A stretch of 28,852 nt of DNA from Symbiodinium natans (GCA_905221605.1 CAJNDS010002374.1:432699-461550); one strand, 5' to 3'. Counted from the stretch's first letter, positions 1 through 11,700 are shown. A program made the numbers and translations. The notes: generated by a model not told the origin, from the letters alone.

Positions 1-1920
1 AAGCACCACCACCACCGCCACAGTGCCACGTGAAGATTCGCTCGCGAAGGTACGCTCGGTGCAAGCAAGGCTGTAAACGCTGCGAAGCCAACGTGGTATC
101 CTTGCTGGAGGATGGCTGCAGTAGCCTGAATGTGGTTGAACGTGGTAGCTGGTAGTGCGCTATGCGAGCGTAAGCTCAGCTACTCGGGCAAAACGGGCAC
201 CAACATCGCCGCCCCAGCTTCGATGAGGATGCAGTTGTGCATTGTTTGCCATTGCGCGAGCATGCCTCTCCCTGACGCAGCATTGTGGTTCGGCCGTGTT
301 GTCACCATGGCACGGAGTTTTGCGCCGAAGCTTCAACTGTTGGCTTGAGAGTCGAGGCGCCACCTCCGATTGCCCGACCTGCACGGCGGGCTGGGGCTCC
401 AGTGGCGTCGAACTGCCGGATGCTGAGTGCGCAAACGCATGGTTTGGCGGTGCGTCGTTCTAGTTTCCGACGCTCCGCTATGATAGCATCCTGTAGCGTC
501 CTGCGCTGTCGTGATGTCTTTTGCCAAGTCCGTTTAAACTTTGGCGCTTTGGACCCACGCGAGGCCGCGCGGCCGCTGGGATCCGCCAGACAGTATAATA
601 TAAGTTCGATAAACTTCGACGACAGCTCCTAAGTCTAGCGCCAACGGCCCGTGGAGGACGGAGGATGGATCGAGCCTCCGCACCTGCATCCGACGGAGGC
701 AGGCAATACGAGAAATCCTGGTATCCTATGGCTATCTGCGATTATCCCCACAGGAACCACGGGCGGGTCGAGTGAGATTGCTCCATCGACTGATCGTTCA
801 AGGCAGGGCCGAAAATCACTGGTGCTGAATGTGTTGAGCCGTTCTTATCAAGGTTCCTGCAAGCATGCAGGCTACCGCTGGCTCGTGTTCAATAGACATG
901 AATGGTTCTTGCAGGGAGTCACGCTTCGTTGGCGCACGAGAAGCCCAGCTAAGTTTCGTGCGCGGCAGAACCTGGTGCCCCAGTCGTGGTTCAAGGCCGG
1001 TGCTGGTACATGACAGCATTGGGCGGCGAGGCCATTTTTGTTGACAATGGGGAGCAAAAACCGAATAAGGGCTTGGTTGCCGCAGACGAAGGAACGAGCT
1101 TGCACAGATGCGCAAACGAGCTGCGGGTGGATTGCGTTGCACCTGTGTTTGTTTCTAAGAGGCCCTTCTTATTCGGGCTTTCTGACAGGTGCTTTCCTCA
1201 AAGCCCATGGCATGGAGATGGGTCTGTTTTCGGAAGACAAAAATAGTAGAGCATCATATATGTCAACCATGAAAAACCAGAAGATTCCATGGAGAAAGTC
1301 GTCATTGCAGCAGCCATAGAAACTCAGAGACGACTCGATGCTCGTTCGTAGTTTTCCATTTGATGCTAGGCCGGTTGGAAGAATCCAGAAGGGCAACATG
1401 AAAGGCCATATTCCTCGAGGTTCGAAAGGATGTCTAGTACATCTTAAACGGCAAAGTGCTAGAGCTGCTAGACGCATGCAGCTTGGAGAAAACCTTCATC
1501 ACCTTGCGCCAGAAGGTGTCCGAGTTCGAATGGCTGACGCAAGTTACTTTGGCCGCAGGAACCTGAGAGAATCCGGAAGTTGTGAACAGTTACCCAGCCA
1601 GTATGTTTTCCTGTGGAGGTCTTCCTGCAGGCGCTCCAACGTATTGCTCCCATGGGGGCCGAAGGTTCGCAACAACGGTTGTGGCCCATCCTTGCTGACG
1701 GCTGACGGCTCTGCGGGTTGAGGCAGCCTGCAAAATGGATTCGCGTGCTCAATTGCCTCCCCAGCCCCTTGCCAGGTGAGCCGCCCAGCAGTCGGAGTGT
1801 AGAGCGCAGGTGCCGAACTCCCGAAGTCGTGGTTGACTGCGCAGCTTTGAAAATTGAACTCCCACACGCCAAACCAAGCCCAATAGCCTGGATCACGATA
1901 GCTTTGGAATAAATACCGAG
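1..1920. other. Gene-poor unique sequence
   Basis: This stretch holds several overlapping open frames of 60-130 codons on both strands, but none shows a recognisable domain, consistent codon bias or a convincing splice pattern. I see no RNA gene. The sequence is moderately GC-rich and non-repetitive. Unrecognised exons of an intron-rich gene cannot be excluded. Confidence 0.5.
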
Positions 1921-1923
1921 GAC

Positions 1924-1945
1924 TTGTTGTTGTTGTTGTTGTTGT
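1924..1945. repeat. (GTT)n microsatellite
   Basis: A short perfect run of GTT/TGT triplets. It is the complement of the AAC-type tract found at 3403-4047 and again at 4771-4792, so the same triplet class occurs three times within 3 kb. Confidence 0.9.
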
Positions 1946-2033
1946 GGTCTCATCGTAACCTTCCAAAACATCAGAAAACACGGCACGGCATCTTTGAGAT
2001 GGCCTGTCACCTCCTTTTGATGTTTTGTGGGGT

Positions 2034-2052
2034 GGGGGGGGGGGGGGGGGGG
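2034..2052. repeat. Poly-G tract
   Basis: Nineteen consecutive G residues. Similar runs occur at 3323-3334 (12 G) and 16828-16843 (16 G). Exact lengths of such homopolymers are unreliable in most assemblies. Confidence 0.9.
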
Positions 2053-2191
2053 CGGCGCACAGTTCTGGCGCATTCCAGACAGCTCAGGTGACGCAACATA
2101 CACGCAGGTAATTTGTAGCAGCAGCTGATAGCCGCTGCCCGACAAGCAGCAGCATCACGCTTCTTTTACGGTCGTTGTAGGGGAGATGGCG

Positions 2192-2276
2192 TACATACAT
2201 GCCAGCATACATACATACATACATGCATGCGTAGACACATACATACATACATACATACATACACACACACATACAG
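2192..2276. repeat. (CATA)n/(CA)n compound microsatellite
   Basis: Tetranucleotide CATA repeats with interruptions (CATGCATG, a GTAGACA break), ending in a short CA run. Open frames rich in Thr, His, Tyr and Ile across it are artefacts of the repeat. Confidence 0.92.
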
Positions 2277-2672
2277 ACGTTACGCAGCTCTTCCATTTGT
2301 CGGAAAGGTCATTTCAAGAATCAAGTTACGCGACTTCTGCTTTTGGTGGTGGTGGCGCTAGATTTAATACAAACAGGTGTCACGCCACTCTCTTGTTTGT
2401 GGGATGGTCACTTGTCAACATGAGGCTGCTTTTCGTGGGGGTCGCAATCAGAAAGCCAAGGGTTATCCTGGTGTTCAGTGTGTGGTTTTTTGTGAAGGAT
2501 TCACTACGTCTTTGTTAAAACTTGCTCGCTCCAGAAACATCCAAAACATTTGCGCCGTGTTGTAGAAAGAGGCACGCTGTAAATATCAGCGTGTTGGGCA
2601 CGGTTAGAACAACATAGTCGCAAACAACCCTCGCATCGACGTTGTCGGGGCGGCGGTTGTGGTTGGTGGTAT

Positions 2673-3078
2673 TCATCTTCTTTTTGGTGTTGCATCCGTC
2701 GTTGCTGCTGTGATTTCGTGCCTACAGTTCAAGAGGTCGGTCGGCGATTTGGGCAGACTCCTGTACATCTGGCAGCTGCATTGTTTTCCAAGACTTACGC
2801 AAAACGTGGCCTCTGCCCAATCCAAGAGCTCCAAGTCGAAGAGCTCCCCACTTTGGGCGATGTCAACCTTCACGGAGTTGCCGAACATGAGCACCAACAC
2901 TCTATCAAGCAAAGCCTCATCCAGCACGTCCCAGTCGAAGTACATGGCCAGATGAGACACCCAGTTCGGAAGCAAGAATGGCTGCGTCGGAAACCAAGAC
3001 GGCCGAATCGGATAAACCCTGGGTCGAAAGGTTCGGTCCAGGGCAAAATGTAGGATGCAATTTTTGGATCCTTTTCAG
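2673..3078 (-). CDS. Unrecognised minus-strand open frame, possible exon
   Basis: On the minus strand a frame is open from about 3078 down to a stop at 2673, roughly 134 codons. It reads as an ordinary protein: an aromatic and proline-rich start (segments PRVYP and RPSWFP), then an acidic, leucine-rich part containing YFDWDVLDEALLDRV and ELFDLELLDW, then a short cysteine pair (KQCSCQ) and a basic end. The opposite strand is open too, but reads as low-complexity Ser/Lys, as expected of a shadow frame. I do not recognise a family, see no clear start codon context, and cannot tell whether this is an exon, a degraded mobile-element fragment or chance. Confidence 0.25.
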
Positions 3079-3322
3079 GAGAAGATGCTACTCAAACACT
3101 TTGAGGGTCACCGTCGTTTTGCGAGTTCTCTGCTCGCTTCTCCCTGTACACCTGCAACTTGACCAAAAGACTCTAGGGTTTACGGTGTAGCCTTCAACCC
3201 AAAAACGCCGCCGACGTGAAACGGAGGTTTGCGGTGGGGTTGGCGGCAGCTAAGAGGGGCGCCTGAATCAGGGTCTGGGGTTCAAGGTTTTTTTCTGTCT
3301 GGTGTGTGTTGCCCTTTTGGGA

Positions 3323-3334
3323 GGGGGGGGGGGG
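3323..3334. repeat. Poly-G tract
   Basis: Twelve consecutive G residues just upstream of the long AAC tract. Confidence 0.85.
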
Positions 3335-3402
3335 TCCTTGGCCCCTAGGCCTTAGTCGAAACATGGCGGAGCAGTCTTAATTCCTTCAACCACAAAAAGT
3401 GG

Positions 3403-4047
<645 letters not shown>

Positions 4048-4560
4048 GCGCGCACGCTTTGTAAACGCGCGCGGCGAAGCGTGTTTAGGGCACGGGTACT
4101 TTTTGGTTGTGTTGCATAAATGCATTTTGCGTGGCCTGCGTGGGACGGAACACACCTGTCCCTTCAAGGACAGCGTGTGAAAACGGTTTTGTTTTGTTTT
4201 TTTTTTGTGACGGAACCGTGTATGTTTCCGTCAAAAATGAGCGTTTTGGCTAGGACGCGCTGCGGACGGAAATTCCTGATCGAGCAGCGTGTGTAGGCAA
4301 AACACGGCTACAAAGCAGCACATTGCGGCTGCGTGGAAGCCACCGAAGAAGCCCAGACAGGTCAACTTCTTCGTTTTGACGAAGGAAAACCACAGGAAAA
4401 GCGGGCGTGGCGGCAAATGGCGCAAGCCTACATACCCTTCAGAAACCTGGAACCCTCAAGCGCACAGACACCGTCAACCCCCAACCCTAACCCTGGCCAA
4501 TCGCACGCACTGGTAACACGGACGTTATCATCGTGCGGGCATGGATGCTCTGGCCAACCA
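4048..4560. other. Unique spacer with small inverted repeats
   Basis: No gene is supported here. Two short perfect inverted repeats are visible: CACGCTT at 4053-4059 with AAGCGTG at 4077-4083, and GACGGAA at 4209-4215 with TTCCGTC at 4226-4232. A T-rich run lies between them. A short basic plus-strand frame near 4289-4420 is not recognisable. Near 4480 there is a CCAACCCTAACCCT stretch resembling degenerate telomere repeat. Confidence 0.5.
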
Positions 4561-4750
4561 CGCGAAACACCGTAAATGCCGGTGTTTTCCGCATGTAAGC
4601 GCCGCGAAGTACTGTAAATACCGATGTTTCAGCAACGTACAGAAACGTGAAAAGTGGACAGCCGGAATCACCGGTGGCAGTGGTGTTTTCGGCATGTGAA
4701 GCACACGAAACACTGTAAATACCGATGGAATCGGCATATGCTGAACGCGC
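4561..4750. repeat. Degenerate tandem repeat, unit about 42 bp
   Basis: A motif close to CGAAACACYGTAAATRCCGRTG starts at about 4562, 4604 and 4705. Its neighbouring half, GGTGTTTTCSGCATGTRAAGC, follows the first copy near 4580 and precedes the last near 4681. The copies differ by 15-25% by eye, so this looks like an old tandem family rather than a recent expansion. An AAC run (4771-4792) follows directly. Confidence 0.6.
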
Positions 4751-4770
4751 GTTTACAGAGCGTGCGGGCC

Positions 4771-4792
4771 AACAACAACAACAACAACAACA
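4771..4792. repeat. (AAC)n microsatellite
   Basis: Short perfect AAC run, the same triplet as the long tract at 3403-4047. Confidence 0.9.
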
Positions 4793-6588
4793 TTTTTCAT
4801 TTCGTTTCGGACGCATGTGTGGGGTACGTCCCGCACGAAAGGACGCGCCGTCCTGCCCAGAGATGGTCGATGGCCTTCGAGACGTGCTCACAAGCTGGGA
4901 TCTTGATTCGGTCCCTTGCCGTGATTGGTGGTGTGTGAACATTAAGAATTAGATAGAATTAGAGTCGAACCTTGCAGGCTCACTTTGTCGGCCATTCTTT
5001 CGGATCCATCGTCGTGGACTGGATGTGCAAGAACGCCAAGGAGACGGCCATGAGCTTAACTCGCTTTTAGCAAGGCAAAGAGTCGAGAAGGCGAAGCCCC
5101 TGCACTCTTGCAGGTCAAAATCGCAACCTTCCTGTATCCAGAGCGTTTCTTTCTCATCAAGCCAAAGGCCAGGGCCGCCAGTGCAGTCATGCAAATGCGC
5201 GCATGCATGGCAAGCTGCCTCCTGGCAAGCTGCCTGGCAAGGCCTGCCACAACTTGATGTGCCAGAACCCGGAGACTCCTACACAGCTGCTTCTACACTA
5301 CTTCGTTGCACTTCGTTGCGCGCGAGCTCTTCATTACGCGAATTGCCCGAGATGGAAGTTTCGAGAGGTGCCCAAACTGAAAGTGGACAGCAAAGGCATA
5401 GTCTCTCCCGGAACTTTCTGGTTCCAGAACTTGCCTTGGCCCGAGGTGCGCTGGTTGTGCTGTCCGGCGAGGTCTTCATTGCCGCGGCCACAGTTTGGGA
5501 CCGTTCCTTAGTCGCCTTTGGCTTTTAACAGCTTTGTGGGCTGTTCTCAGGCTCCAGCACATCCCGCTCCTTGGCGGCGACGCGGACACTGCATGCTGAT
5601 GAGTTTGTCTGGCAATTTTGTCTTGCGAAGGTTCGCCGCTATCCAGCTGGCTGGCTGCAGCAGAGCACAGACACCTTCAGGCTGTGGAGGGCACAGGGAG
5701 GGCCCAAGGAGGGCCAGAGCACAAGGAGGATGCAAGCTACTCGACCGATGGCTGTCAGGACTCTTTGATTTCCGAATCTCGGACATGGGGAGATGACCTT
5801 TGGCCCGGCCTTCGCCTCAACGATTCTTGGTGTCCTCCGGTGTCCTCTGCCGCCCTCCGGTGTCCTCCGGTGCCCTAAGTTCTGGCAAGGTTGGCCGCTG
5901 TCAAGCGGTGGCGGAGATGATGGCGCTGGAAGCATGTAGTTGCCGACGGAGTCTGAAGAAAAATGCATGCCATAGATCGAATGCCAGATCGGCAGTTGAA
6001 GAAGGTTCATTCGTTGCAACAATTGTGGCTGTCAATGCTTTGGCTCGAAGGAGGACGTCCTCTAGGTGCACTGGACACCATGAGTTCATGCAGGCGCTTA
6101 TGTGAGGCGTGTAGCGAGGAGTTTTGTAACAAGTAGGAATGGAGTGGGAGCGATGCATGAGACACTCTGGCCAAACTCCGCCCTCGTCTGCCGTGGTCCC
6201 AGCACAGCACAGCGACAGCACAACGAGAAGCGTGGCAAGATGTAGACAGACTTGGGGCATCTGGCAGCTTATGCATAAGGCTTCTCAGTGGGGGAATGTG
6301 AGTGTTAGAAGCCATGCTACGTTGGATCTGAGTCAGTAAAAACCAACTGGTTACTCTGAACATGTTTTTATATAATCTGAGCAATTGTTTTGTTGTGGAA
6401 GTCGGTGTGGTTTTAATTGGGTCATTTGGAAAAGTGGGAAACTTGTTTACATTTCCAAAATATATTTACCTTAAACAAGCACGCAGGTCAGTCCCTCCAT
6501 TCCTCTCCACCGATCGCAGTGGCCTGGAGCTGAGCAGCGCTGAGCAGCACGTGTGTTTCTGAGAGAACGTGGGGTTTTGTTAGAACCA
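4793..6588. other. Gene-poor unique sequence with minor local repeats
   Basis: Open frames up to 167 codons exist (plus strand 5025-5528) but none has a recognisable domain, and competing frames overlap them. Small local repeats are visible: GGCAAGCTGCCT repeated around 5208-5245, and TCCTCCGGTG repeated around 5833-5872. No RNA gene is seen. Confidence 0.45.
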
Positions 6589-6854
6589 CTTGCATTACTG
6601 ATTCCAAACAAAAACGGCTGCGATGCCCCATCTGGATTCTGAAAGAAGCTGGTGCAACTGGTAGACTTGATTGGAAGGTTCACGAGACCAATCTGCGGCG
6701 GCCCTCCAGTGTGAAACTTACTTGGTACTTGAGGCTTTGGCTCTACTATAGTGGCACGTGGTGCAAGGCCTCGTCTGGCTTTGATCCGACGAGAGTCAAG
6801 GTACTTCTCGACGAACGTGCCTGTAGATGCTTGAAGCGCAGCTTGTGTTTGCAT
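6471..6854 (-). CDS. Unrecognised minus-strand open frame, possible exon
   Basis: A minus-strand frame starting at an ATG (complement of 6852-6854) gives 127 codons. The first ~80 residues look like a normal soluble, basic protein: segments TGTFVEKYLDSRRIKARRG and ATIVEPKPQVPSKF are well mixed and not low complexity. The frame remains open upstream of the ATG for about ten codons, and an AG lies at 6858-6859, so it could be an internal exon. A second protein-like minus-strand segment lies at 7161-7505, which raises the possibility of one split gene, but the reading phases could not be joined convincingly. No family is recognised. Confidence 0.25.
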   Translation of the reverse strand: MQTQAALQASTGTFVEKYLDSRRIKARRGLAPRATIVEPKPQVPSKFHTGGPPQIGLVNLPIKSTSCTSFFQNPDGASQPFLFGISNASGSNKTPRSLRNTRAAQRCSAPGHCDRWRGMEGLTCVLV

Positions 6855-7171
6855 GTGCTTTGCAGATTCAGTGCCGGAGCCTTATAGAATGCATTTGCCA
6901 GGCTCGGGCACGCTGTTGACCCATGGCAGCATCGCCAGGCCTGCCGCCGACAACGCAGATCTAATTCTCAGGCATGGGCCGTCTATAAGGCGCTATTCTC
7001 GTAATGTTCGATGGTATAAGCCTTAAGCCCTATGGAGGGGTACCCGCCTGGCAACCCCCTTAAAGCTTTAAAACTACTTAGGCAACGGGTGTGAAGAGAC
7101 AATGCCCGGTGCATGCCCGAGCATTGCATGAACACTTTCTCGTTCCCAGGGAAAAGCGTTAGCACGGACAC

Positions 7172-7505
7172 CTGCCCTTCAAGCCTTGAGGCTTAGAATC
7201 GTAGAAGCTGCCATCCTTTCCGTGGCATCTCACAGTCCAATCGTCCTGCTCCTCCTCACAGGCAGCGGTTGTAGCCGGCATTTCAAAGGAGTCCTCGCAT
7301 CTTCGCATCTTCTGGAAGAGAAGCTTGCAGTTCCACAAGGTTCTTCTTTCAGGCATATGCAGCAACATGCAACTGTCCGTTCGGCGTCACTGACCTCGTG
7401 CCCAAGCTGGGGAAGAGTCCGGAATCTGCAACTTCTGCAGACTTTGCCTCAGCACTTAGACAGGTGTAGCAAAGGATGCTGTTGACAGAGGCTCGGACAT
7501 TAAGC
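7172..7505 (-). CDS. Unrecognised minus-strand gene fragment, two candidate exons
   Basis: Two protein-like minus-strand segments abut. The first (complement of 7367-7505) contains AEAKSAEVADSGLFPSLG and is open to a stop just past GQLHVAAYA. The second (complement of 7172-7311) contains EEEQDDWTVRCHGKDG. A possible 55-nt GT-AG intron (7366 down to 7312, ending in a pyrimidine-rich CTTCTCTTCCAG) would join them in frame, and a GT donor follows at 7171. The family is unknown to me and no start codon is identified. The proposed intron is short, so this remains a hypothesis. A plus-strand frame overlaps and is less protein-like. Confidence 0.25.
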
Positions 7506-8742
7506 AACAGTCAGGTCAGTTTGTATATGTGTACATATATATGTATATCTCGAAAGAAAGCTCCTTTGAGCTTGCGGATTCGGGGTTCGGAGACAAGGCC
7601 CCCCCACCAAAGCCTAACCTCTGTTCTGTAGTAGGGCCTCATAGCTGTCATCTGCATCATGAAGAGTTCCATCCGTTACCCTGCAAAAGACCCCGCAGGT
7701 TGGCAAGCATACCCTAAACCCTAAACCCGAAAGCGCATGTTGGGGGCTTCGGGTCTAGGTACTGATACAAGGCACCAGAAGAGCAACAAAATCAAGCGAG
7801 CACAGAGCACAGCCGCCAAACCCCGGAGAAGCAGGATCCTGGCAGCTCCAAGAAGGACGAGGACGAGGCCCAGTCGGTGCTGAGAATCTCTTCGCTTCTT
7901 GGGTGCTGAGTCTCTGAGTAGGGCGGCTATGCGGATTTTGGGTTTGGGGCATTTGGGACATAGGGTTAAGGGATTAGGGTTTAGGGACTCTTGAAGCTGA
8001 GTTGGATTTGGGCGCCTCGGGTTATGGTTTAGAGGGCAAAAACCCTAAACCCCAAGCCGCACGGTCAAGGATCCTACGGGGTTGTTTGCTTGGCTTGCGC
8101 CTCAACGCCACACTCTGCTACGTTTCCAAGCTTCAGGGCCCTTACCTTGAGCGCGCGTCATCTTTAGCGGAGGTATGACACACATTGTGTATATGAAGCA
8201 AGGAAGGCGCGGGCTTGAAAGTTCATGATATACGTATGAACAAGGTTTGCTGTTACTATTACCTTTCCTTAGCCCTGCCTTTGAGAGTACGCGTGAAGCT
8301 TCAAGAAGGCCTTGTACGGTTTGGGGCTTTGGGTCCCCAGCCACTGCCAGGAAGAAATTCACAAGCAAGAAGCCAGACAATCGCGACAACGCCAAGAACA
8401 CGCAGGACCCAAGGCCAGAAATGACATTGCTGAAGGCATCCGGCAAGCAGGCTTGTGACGACGTGCTTGAAGCAGCGTGCAATCATGTAGGCAGTCTCCT
8501 GTGTGCAGGCGTCGGGTCGCAAAGCTCTGGAGCAAGGTCGCGACTGGGGAAAGGCAGGGCCCGCATGAGGGCAGACGCATGAGCCAGTCGTAGTACTCGT
8601 ACGTACCCATAGGGCCTTCGCGCTTTTCGGGCTTTGGCTGCAAAGAGTTGTCACGTGGTATTGGAAGCGATGATCATGAGCTCGGCCAAGGTTTGATGAA
8701 TCTGCTTATTGTGACTATACTTTACTTCCAGCCCGTTTCACA
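7506..8742. other. Spacer with telomere-like fragments
   Basis: No gene is supported. The stretch contains two CCCTAAA copies at 7712-7728, TTAGGG-type copies in the opposite orientation at 7962-7986, and CCCTAAACCCC near 8042-8053. A plus-strand frame at 8247-8582 and overlapping minus-strand frames show no recognisable domain. The satellite array begins immediately after this stretch. Confidence 0.5.
7712..8053. repeat. Interstitial telomere-type repeat fragments
   Basis: ACCCTAAACCCTAAACCC lies at 7711-7728. AGGGTTAAGGGATTAGGGTT lies around 7962-7981 in the opposite orientation, followed by TTAGGG, and AAACCCTAAACCCC lies near 8039-8052. TTTAGGG is the telomere repeat reported for dinoflagellates and plants. 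Copies are few and degenerate, so these are internal remnants rather than a chromosome end. Confidence 0.55.
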
Positions 8743-11700
8743 AGGCCCAAACCCAAAAGCAATGCAGCACCAAAGGGGTCAAGCCTCGATGTCCCAAACC
8801 ACTCTTTTCAACGCCCAAAAACCAGAGCAATGCAGCACCAAAGGGGTTAAGCCTCGATGTCCCAAACCAGTCGACAGAACACCCAAAACCCAAAGCAATG
8901 CAGCACCAAAGCGGGTCAAGCCTCGATGTCCCAAAACCAGTCTTCATAAAGGCCCAAACCCCCAGAGCAACGCAGCACCAAAGAGGTCAAGCCTCGATGT
9001 CCAAAACCCCTCGACACCACGCCCAAACCCGCGAAGCAATGCAGCACCAAAGGGGTCACCCAAAACCCAAAGCAATGCAGAACCAAAGGGATCAAGCCTC
9101 GATGTCCCAAACCACTCTTCACAACGCCCAAACCCCCAGAGCAATGCAGCACCAAAGGTGTCAAGCTTTGACGTCCCAAACCAGACATAACGCCCCAAAC
9201 CAAAAGCAATGCAGCACCAAAGGGGTCAAGCCTCGATGTCCCAAACCACTCTTCACAACGCCCAAACCCCCAGAGCAATGCAGCACCAAAGGGGTCAAGC
9301 TTTGACGTCCCAAACCAGACATAACACCCCAAACCCAAAGCAATGCAGCACCAAAGGGGTCAAGCCTCGATGTCCCAAACCACTCTTCACAACGCCCAAA
9401 CCCCCAGAGCAATGCAGCACCAAAGGGGTCAAGCTTCGACGTCCCCAACCACTCTTCACAACGCCCAAACCCCCAGAGCAATGCAGCACCAAAGGGGTCA
9501 AGCTTTGACGTCCCAAACCAGACATAACACCCCAAACCCAAAGCAATGCAGCACCAAAGGGGTCAAGCCTCGATGTCCCAAACCATTCTTCACAACGCCC
9601 AAACCCCCAGCACAATGCAGCACCAAAGGGGTCAAGCTTTGACGTCCCAAACCAGACATAACACCCCAAACCCAAAGCAATGCAGCACCAAAGGGGTCAA
9701 GCCTCGATGTCCCAAACCACTCTTCACAACGCCCAAGCCCCCAGAGCAATGCAGCACCAAAGGGGTCAAGCTTTGACGTCCCAAACCAGACATAACACCC
9801 CAAACCCAAAGCAATGCAGCACCAAAGGGGTCAAGCCTCGATGTCCCAAACCACTCTTCACAACGCCCAAACCCCCAGAGCAATGCAGCACCAAAGGTGT
9901 CAAGCTTTGACGTCCCAAACCACTCTTCACAACGCCCAAAACCCCAGAGCAATGCAGCACCAAAGGGGTCAAGCTTTGACGTCCCAAACCGGACATAGCA
10001 CCCCAAACCCAAAGCAATGCATCGCCAAAGGGGTCAAGCCTCGATGTCCCAAACCAGCCGACATAACACCCGAAACCCAAAGCAATGCAGCACCAAAGGG
10101 GTCAAGCCTCGATGTCCCAAACCAGTCGACACAACGCCCAAACCCCCAGAGCAATGCAGCGCCAAAGGGGTCAAGCTTTGACGTCCCAAACCAGACATAA
10201 CACCCAAAACCCAAAGCAATGCAGCACCAAAGGGGTCAAGCCTCGATGTCCCAAACCACTCTTCACAACGCCCAAACCCCCAGAGCAATGCAGCACCAAA
10301 GGGGTCAAGCCTCGATGTCCCAAACCAGTCGACAGAACACCCCAAACCCAAAGCAATGCAGCACCAAAGGGGTCAAGCCTCGATGTCCCAAACCAGCCGA
10401 CATAACACCCGAAACCCAGAGCAATGCAGCACCAAAGGGGTCAAGCCTCGATGTCCCAAACCAGTCGACACAACGCCCAAACCCCCAGAGCAATGCAGCA
10501 CCAAAGGGGTCAAGCTTTGACGTCCCAAACCAGACATAACACCCCAAACTTAAAGCAATGCAGCACCAAAAGAGTCAAGCCTCGATGTCCCAAACCACTC
10601 TTCACAACGCCCAAACCCCTAGAGCAATGCAGCACCAAAGGGGTCAAGCCTCGATGTCCCAAACCACTCTTCACAACGCCCAAACCCCCAGAGCAATGCA
10701 GCACCAAAGGGGTCAAGCCTCGATGTCCCAAACCAGTCGACATAACACCCAAAACCCAAAGCAATGCAGCACCAAAGGGGTCAAGCCTCGATGTCCCAAA
10801 CCAGTCGACAGAACACCCAAAACCCAAAGCAATGCAGCACCAAAGGGGTCAAGCCTCGATGTCCCAAACCAGCCGACATAACACCCCAAACCCAAAGCAA
10901 TGCAGCACCAAAGGGGTCAAGCCTCGATGTCCCAAACCACTCTTCACAACGCCCAAACCCCCAGAGCAATGCAGCACCCAAGGGGTCAAGCCTCGATGTC
11001 CCAAACCACTCTTCACAACGCCGAACCCCTAGAGCAATGCAGCACCAAAGGGGTCAAGCCTCGATGTCCCAAACCACTCTTCACAACGCCCAACCCCCCA
11101 GAGCAATGCAGCACCAAAGGGGTCAAGCTTTGACGCCCCAAACCAGACATAACACCCCAAACCCAAAGCAATGCAGCATCCAAGGGGTCAAGCCTCGATG
11201 TCCCAAACCACTCTTCACAACGCCCAAACCCCCAGAGCAATGCAGCACCAAAGGGGTCAAGCCTCGATGTCCCAAACCAGTCGACAGAACACCCAATGCA
11301 GCACCAAAGGGGTCAAGCCTCGATGTCCCAAACCACTCTTCACAACGCCCAAACCCCCAGAGCAATGCAGAACCAAAGGGGTCAAGCCTCGATGTCCCAA
11401 ACCACTCTTCACAACGCCCAAACCCCTAGAGCAATGCAGCACCAAAGGGGTCAAGCCTCGATGTCCCAAACCACTCTTCACAACGCCCAACCCCCCAGAG
11501 CAATGCAGCACCAAAGGGGTCAAGCTTTGACGCCCCAAACCAGACATAACACCCCAAACCCAAAGCAATGCAGCATCCAAGGGGTCAAGCCTCGATGTCC
11601 CAAACCACTCTTCACAACGCCCAAACCCCCAGAGCAATGCAGCACCAAAGGGGTCAAGCCTCGATGTCCCAAACCACTCTTCACAACGCCCAAACCCCCA

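Noticed and set aside
1405-1440. GAGGTTCGAAAGG, GTTCGAATGG (about 1520) and the complement of GTCGAACC (about 4963) as tRNA T-loops
   Set aside because: None has complementary flanking stems or an acceptor arm at the right distance.
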